From Pithys albifrons albifrons (lineage: Eukaryota > Chordata > Aves > Passeriformes > Thamnophilidae), in the NCBI RefSeq assembly GCF_047495875.1, contig NC_092471.1:18311001-18375000 (forward strand): a stretch of 64,000 nucleotides of DNA, given 5' to 3'. Positions 58,189 through 64,000 of the stretch are shown here, piece by piece. Every line of letters starts with the position of its first letter. Position 1 is the first letter of the stretch. The position numbers were made by a program, and so were the translations under genes. Below the pieces are notes generated by a model. It ran no database searches. It was not told where the DNA came from and saw nothing but the letters and a program-made list of their open reading frames with translations.

Positions 58189-58987
58189 TGTCTTGGTTTG
58201 AGGGGAAAAAACCCAAAATGTTTACCCACAAGCCGGGGAGGGGGCCTTCTCCACAATAATCACGCCACTCTTTATCAAATTTAAGGAGGAAAAAAGGAAT
58301 TTAATACAAGAAGGATAACTGTTCTTAACTGCTATATATAAACAGACTAGTGCAAACCGCTTCCCCAACACCACAAGAGAAAGGAAAAAAAACCCAACAA
58401 CAAAACCCAGCAGGTTTTCCTCCAGGAGGAAAGTTACACTTAAGCAGTGTCAATGTCACAGTCCGGCTGGAGTGAGTTCCCAGTAGTTCCCAGTCCCTCT
58501 CCAGCGAGACAGACGAGTGGTGAGCTCCCAGATGAACTCTGTGTCTCTTGTCCCAGATGAAGGAAAAAGAAAGAAAAAGTGGGAAACCACCACGTGTCCT
58601 GCAAAAGCACCTGCACACCTCTCTCTCCCGGGTCACTGTCCCAGCCGGGGCGGGCAGGCTGTGACGGTGCAGGCGGTGGTGAGGCTGGAACAGAGGCCCG
58701 GGATCCCAGATACAGGAACCAGGAGAAACAGCCGGGGTGAGGAGAAAAGCAGCGGCTCAGCCAGAAGCCCCAGCAGTGCCAGCAGAGCCCCTTCCCTCCT
58801 CGGCAGCCACCGCTCCTGCCGCAGAGCTAAGAAAAGAAAGATGTCCCCAAAAACAAAAGAGACAAACCTGCCCCCATCCAAGTGATCAGCAGTTAACTAC
58901 TTCTTTTGTTAACTGCTGGCATGGGCAGTTAGTGGCAGGGGAGAGAATTTACATAATAATCCCAAACACTGCCCCACAGCCCGCTCA
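58189..58987 (-). mobile_element. Retroviral LTR (likely the 3' LTR of an endogenous retrovirus)
   Basis: On the minus strand the element would start TGAGCGGGCTGTGGGGC (58987 downward) and end CAAACCAAGACA at 58189, giving TG...CA ends and about 800 bp. Inside, on that strand, are a TATATATA box-like sequence (about 58333-58340) and ATTAAA (about 58299-58304), then about 110 bp to the end, in the usual U3-R-U5 order. A purine-rich tract abuts its upstream edge. The texture resembles LTRs of songbird endogenous retroviruses, from memory. No coding capacity. The ends are inferred, and I saw no flanking target duplication. Confidence 0.62.
58887..58918. repeat. Perfect 11-bp inverted repeat inside the LTR
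   Basis: cagcagttaac (58887-58897) pairs with gttaactgctg (58908-58918) around a 10-nt spacer. It is near the U3 start of the minus-strand LTR. Confidence 0.9.
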
Positions 58988-58999
58988 CTCCCCCTCTGT
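58988..58999 (-). mobile_element. Candidate polypurine tract of the retroviral element
   Basis: On the minus strand acagagggggag lies directly before the TG that would open the LTR, where retroviruses keep the plus-strand primer site. This supports the minus orientation and suggests that what lies beyond (59000 upward) is internal retroviral sequence. Confidence 0.5.
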
Positions 59000-59340
59000 C
59001 TGGAGAAGGTTCGGAGATAAGGGGCCCTTTGGCTCGCAGGCTCTTGGCTTTCCCCTGCAAACTGCTTCCCAACCCGTTCCTTGCTGGATGCAATGTTGGG
59101 CTCTGCATTAATCATTGTCCTTCTCCATTTCCAACTGGATCCAGTTCTCAGGCATTTGTCTGTGCACAGACATGGGGCAGGTTTCCATTGACATCTGCAA
59201 AGTTCCCTCCTCAAAAACCATCTCTAGTGATGGGACAGAGGCCGTTACCTCTCCTGCTTTTCCTCCTGAGCTTTTTCTCTCTCCCTCTCCCACGTTTCCA
59301 CCAGGCAGTCCCAGGCAGGCCTGGATGTGTCCAGAGCACT
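59000..59340 (-). mobile_element. Possible remnant of retroviral internal region
   Basis: By position, this is where the 3' end of the internal part would lie. A 61-codon minus-strand frame (59108-59293) is open, but I recognise no gag, pol or env motif in it. The outer boundary is a guess. If it is retroviral, it is a short, non-functional leftover. Confidence 0.3.
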
Positions 59341-62300
59341 GCAGATGAGCAGTGAGCCAGGCAGAGGTTAAAGCTGCTCTTGCTGCTGGTGGGAAGAGGC
59401 CCCATTTCCAGAATGAGGACTAATGCAAGTGGCACTTTGCAAAAGACACTTGTAAGCTCTTGATCATAAAATAAAATAATTATTGAAATGATACATAAAA
59501 TAAATCAAACCTGAGCTCTGCTGCAGTGTGAGTGAACAGCCCTGGGCAATCAGGTAGGAGCTATAAAAACAAAATTACAACAGAGAGGGGGAAAGATGTA
59601 TCTCCAACTAGACAGCAAGCAGGAATTCCTTGAGGAAAACTGTTTTAATGGAAGGGATGAGCCTGAGCAAAGCGCCTCTGTGAGCTGCTGAGGCCCAGAC
59701 AGACTTAGATCATGGAATCCCACCTCTGAGCTCAGTCCCACAGCCCTGGCCTGCCTCTCCCTGCCCTGGACTGCAGCAGTGCTTTCCCTTTTCTCCATAG
59801 AAGGTTTCTGTCAGCAGTGACAGCAGCTCCAGGGCCTGTGGTCAGAGGGAAAAGCTGTGGATTAAACAGGATCCCTGACTGCCATAACAGGGAGGGCACT
59901 GCTACACCTTTGGGAAAGGTGCTGGAGCTTTATCCTCCCCAGACAAACCCCAGTGCAGCTGAACTGAGCCCAACTTGCAGCAGCAGCCCAGGAAGAGCCT
60001 TCTCCAAAGCCCACCAAAGTCCATGGGAATTAGTGTGTTAGTCAGGCCAACATCAGGATCTAATCTCAGGACTTTAGTCCACATTTTAAATTCTACTTTC
60101 AGTTTTTTGACTCTTCTGCACCCATTACCCCAGTGCTGTCTTCTCAGATGTCACTGTAGATTTCCCTTTTTCCTTTCCCCAAGCTCTCTTCAGTCTCCAC
60201 AAACCCTGGGAAGCCTCACTGGGGATACAGAGGGACAGACCAGCTCTCACCCCTAGGCAGCTCATTCCTCCCTCAGAGCTGGAAAGTGGGGCACGAGCAG
60301 GGAGAGGGTGCATGGATTGGGCTGTGAGAAGTGGGAGCTGTGCCAGGGTTCTGTTCCTGCTGGATACCCACATATCCCCAGTCTTACCCAGGTTGTGTAT
60401 CAGCTGCTCCCCCTTCATCCTCACTTCTCTGGAGTCAATCAGGGTTTCACTGTGGCTTTCAGGATTTCAGCCTCTCTCAGGAGATAAAACTCCAGTCCAA
60501 GCACCAGAGGTATTTCAGTCAGCTTCACTAAATACTGGGGGACAAACCCACCTCACAGGGAATGCTGCACAAAGAACGAGGTTGCTTAGGCAGCAGCGTG
60601 GCTGCTCAGGAAGGATGGTGTCTCAAGTGCACTTCTTGAGCTAAAAATAAGCTTATTAAAGGAAAACAAAGCCTACATCCAACAGAGATGTGAGGAGGAT
60701 AATGGCAGAGAGATGAATCTGCAGCAAAACAGGAGCAAGTCCCTTTCCCCAGACTGTGTTGAAACTGCTACTGAGAAATGGAAGGTTGTGAGGAACCAAG
60801 TGCATTATAAATAATAGTCTCAGGACACCCTTGACTACAGCAAAGCTCCCAGAATTAAAAGAGAGGGCTCCATCACATGAGCCTTACTCATGGCTGTGCT
60901 GGGTTCTTATACAACTAAACTGCTCTGGGCTGTTCCTCCAGCCTGTTCTTACCCAAAGCCATCCCACACTCACCCTGCAAGGCACATCCCCAATTAGTCC
61001 CAGTGGCTGAGGAACAATTGCACAATCCTGCCACAAATTAGCAGATTCAGTGCACAATGCTTGACATTGCCCAAAAGTCCTCAGTTCCCACTCAAAAATA
61101 AAGCTGGTCTGGAGACCAGAACTTGGCAGAAAGAGTGAAACCTCAAAATAGAACGTGCATTGGTACGGAGAGTGCTGGCTAAATGATTTAATTAGCTGGT
61201 GTTAATGAACAGTAAATTTCTAATACTGTCTCCTCCAGATTTTCATCCTGCCAAATGTTAAGATAATGCACTTTCAGATGCCTGAACTCTTCCTAAACCC
61301 CAAACAGTTGGAAGTTTCACAGTGGCAACGCTCACAAGTGTCAGCACTTCCTAGTCCTCCCATCCTCATCACTGCAGGTTGTTCTCCAGAAACACGGGCT
61401 GAAAAACAATGGGAAGAAACAACCCTGGGCCAAGGTTCGTGGTGACCATTTTCATTATGCTCAGACCCTTAGCACCCTGAATGCAGCCCCATTTCAGCCT
61501 CAAACTACTTTCCAAAATCCAGGCTTGACCCAAGATGACCCCAACTGGCTGGGTGGTTGATGGGTATCCAGAAAAAATCCCTGGGGGATGCAGTGGGGAG
61601 GACATCCCCCCAGGGTGAATTTAGATTTCATTTCAGAGGGGGAAACACCCATTTCCTGGCACTGCTGTGCCTGCTTATCCAGCCTCTCTCCCAGCAGGAG
61701 ATGTACTATAGCCCATCTGCACTTGAAATGGGAGAGAAAAATTGTTTTCTTTCAACTTGAGCAATCTCTTTCTAAGAGAGTAATTTTTAACTTCTGGGTG
61801 TGGGTTAGACTTGTAAAGACAAAGCAGGGGGAGAAGGGCTCTTGTCCCCTGAGAGCAGTGGAGGTTTTGGCTTAAGATGTCAGGCAAAGATGCTGAGGAA
61901 GTGATGCCAAGCCATTAACTATTCCAAGGCTGACCTTTGAAGCTGTTCCCTTAGTCTGCTGCATTGCTGATTTAATTTCTCAACTATACGTCTGTGTTCA
62001 AAAAAACCACCTGGAAAACCTTCTCCAGAGAAGGATTCACCCTGGAGGAGGAGCTGTGCTGCAGCCAGAGCCTCTTGAAATCAATACAAGAAATAACACC
62101 ACTGGAAGTGTTTTTGAAGGAAGACACTTGGTATGACAACAACTCCATTTCATTGCATGTCCCCCTTCTCTCACTGGCACAGATCTGTGACAACAGATTC
62201 ATGAGGGCTTTCCTGGCAATCAAATCATTTCCTTGGACTGGGCTGTTCTCTGTTCCTTGGTTCTGACTGCCCCTTGTTCTTGATGGGGAAGAAAACATTG

Positions 62301-64000
62301 CCCTTTTCCTCTCCAGAGTCCTGGAAATGCAGAAAGTGTGTATTTTTGATGCATACCAAATTCAGCAGAATGGGAAAGACCTTGATTTTTGCTTTCAGGC
62401 AACTTATGGTATATCAGTATTTCATTTATTTGTGCAAGTGGCAGCCTTGCCTTCCCCACTTCTGCTTTGTGCTTGCAGTTCATAAAAAAGCAGATAAGAG
62501 AGACTGCTTTTAGTGTCTGAAAACTAATTTTGTGAAATCACTTAACACATTAATGAATTAAAGAGTGTTGCCATTTCCCATTTCTTCTCCTTGATAATGC
62601 CAAACAGTCAAACTGGAGGGCAGAGATTTTCACAGTTTGTTATTGCTGGGAGCTTTGCTAATTATTTTTCCTACATTGCTGTCCCAGGAAATGCCATCAG
62701 ACAGTGGTGGGGAGGGAAAGTACCACCAGGGCTTGTTCCCCATGTGTAGGAGACACTTGGCAAAATGCAAGGAAAAGGGATTCCAGGTGGGGACCAAGAA
62801 ACCAGAGCCCTTGTGGGCTGTTATTGCTCAAAATGTGGGAGCATCGAGTCTGTCAGAGAAAGCAGCTGAGGGGCAGGTGGAAAGGAAGGAGGATTGACTT
62901 GGCAGCAGAGGCAAAGTATCTGTCCAGAGCTCTCCTAATGTATCCTCACCATGTTAATGAATTCTACACTGAGCATGTCAGGGATGAACAGGGAGAGGGG
63001 AGCAAAGTACAGGGAGGGCTGAGGAATTCCCAGTCCAAATCCAGCTCTTCACCTACTCAGTTTTCTAATGACAAGGCTGCAAAATATCTGGTGAATCCTA
63101 TTTCCCTTCACATTGACTCTGGAGCCTCTTCCCATGTATTTCCCTGCTGGGCTGAGCAGGTGCCAGGAAACCTGACATAGACAGGAGGTTGTTGCTTTGG
63201 GTTTCTTACAGACATGTGAGTTTGGGGTTTGCTGGGAGTGAGGGGAGTTTTCTTCTTATGTATGTGATTTTAAATAAATAAATAAAAAACCCCTATTTAA
63301 ATGCTTAGAAGAGAGTGGTTTCCAACTAGATGCCCTGATCAAACTCCTCCAGTGGAGCATCCACAAATGTATTTCAGCTGGAAGTAACAGGCAAAGAATC
63401 CAGAGGGATTTCACTGCATTGCATTGTGTTCACTTCAGTGGACACACATCATAGCTGTTATTTCCCAGACTGAAGGGTCATTCCCTGGCACTGAGTGAGA
63501 CACTCCCAAGGGTCAGTGAAAGCTGCAGAGACCCCCAGAATACACACATAACCCTGACAGCACTAACACAACCCCTTTGTCCACCCCAGAGCCAAGGATC
63601 AGACTATACACAGTGTAAAAGTGTATGAATTCCCTTCTCCATCCAGCTGTCCCCCTCAGCTCTCCACTGTCCCCAAGTGGAGAGCTCAGGGGGAGCCAGG
63701 AGCTGATGTGGCAGGAGGCAGAGCAGGAAGATGTGTGGGTGGCTGTGGGGAAGGAAAAGGGGGCTGAGTGGAGTTCAGTGGTGTGTCATTTCTTCATCTC
63801 TGATTAGGATTGTTCTCATTTCTATTGCAGTTCTTTTAAATGGTTTAGAAGCTGGGAACGGGGGAGATGAGACTTCCAGTAGCTACTTCCTGAAAGATGG
63901 TGACTCAGAAGAGCTGTCACTGGGGAATTGTGATTGAAAAATCTGCATGGCATAGAAGGTTTCACACAAAATAACAAGAATATCAAATATCCTGATGTTA
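59341..64000. other. Intergenic sequence, nothing recognised
   Basis: No gene, RNA, LTR or CR1 tail is seen. There is a small AAATA-type run at 63271-63290. The longest frame, 62704-63180 on the plus strand, has no ordered family features (see rejected). Confidence 0.7.

Noticed and set aside
62704..63180. 158-codon plus-strand frame containing HIDSGASSHVF, which resembles the protease motif of copia-type elements
   Set aside because: One short motif only. There is no zinc knuckle, integrase or reverse transcriptase nearby, and copia elements are not expected in birds. Treated as coincidence.

Overview
The window is vertebrate nuclear DNA and almost certainly comes from a bird. It carries one recognisable protein-coding gene, ARHGEF9 (collybistin, a Cdc42-family Rho guanine nucleotide exchange factor), on the + strand. 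The coding sequence is cut into eight exons by long GT-AG introns. The introns hold several 3' ends of CR1 LINEs in the form typical of birds, and a retroviral LTR lies downstream. I could not fix the species; the LTR looks passerine, which is an inference from memory of such elements.

Layout: positions 1-292 are the end of an intron. Exons lie at 293-484, 6725-6904, 9227-9459, 13141-13270, 21007-21138, 35158-35401, 36075-36143 and 46464-46645 (stop TAA 46643-46645). Joined, they encode 453 residues in one open frame: the linker after the SH3 domain, the whole DH (RhoGEF) domain, the whole PH domain and the C-terminal tail. The SH3-coding exon(s) and promoter lie upstream of the window. A roughly 3.6 kb 3' UTR follows, with candidate polyadenylation signals near 46.7, 49.56 and 50.28 kb. 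From about 50.3 kb to the end I find no gene, only an LTR with its polypurine tract on the minus strand (58189-58999), short tandem repeats and single-copy sequence.

Collybistin is the GEF and scaffold that recruits gephyrin to inhibitory postsynapses. DH-domain exons 1-4 and PH-domain exons 5-6 are all intact. Arginines at the positions altered in human ARHGEF9 disease (R290 and R338 in 516-residue numbering) are kept. Codon usage changes sharply along the gene: GC at third positions is about 77-92% in exons 1-5 but 32-59% in exons 6-8.

I did not find a previously undescribed biological system. The points most worth a second look are the in-frame 69-nt cassette exon with a short read-through ending, the codon-composition break, a perfect 15-bp inverted repeat at 4006-4046, the minus-strand LTR with an abutting polypurine tract, old MIR-like and CR1 fragments in the introns, and AT-rich intronic blocks that could be conserved regulatory elements.
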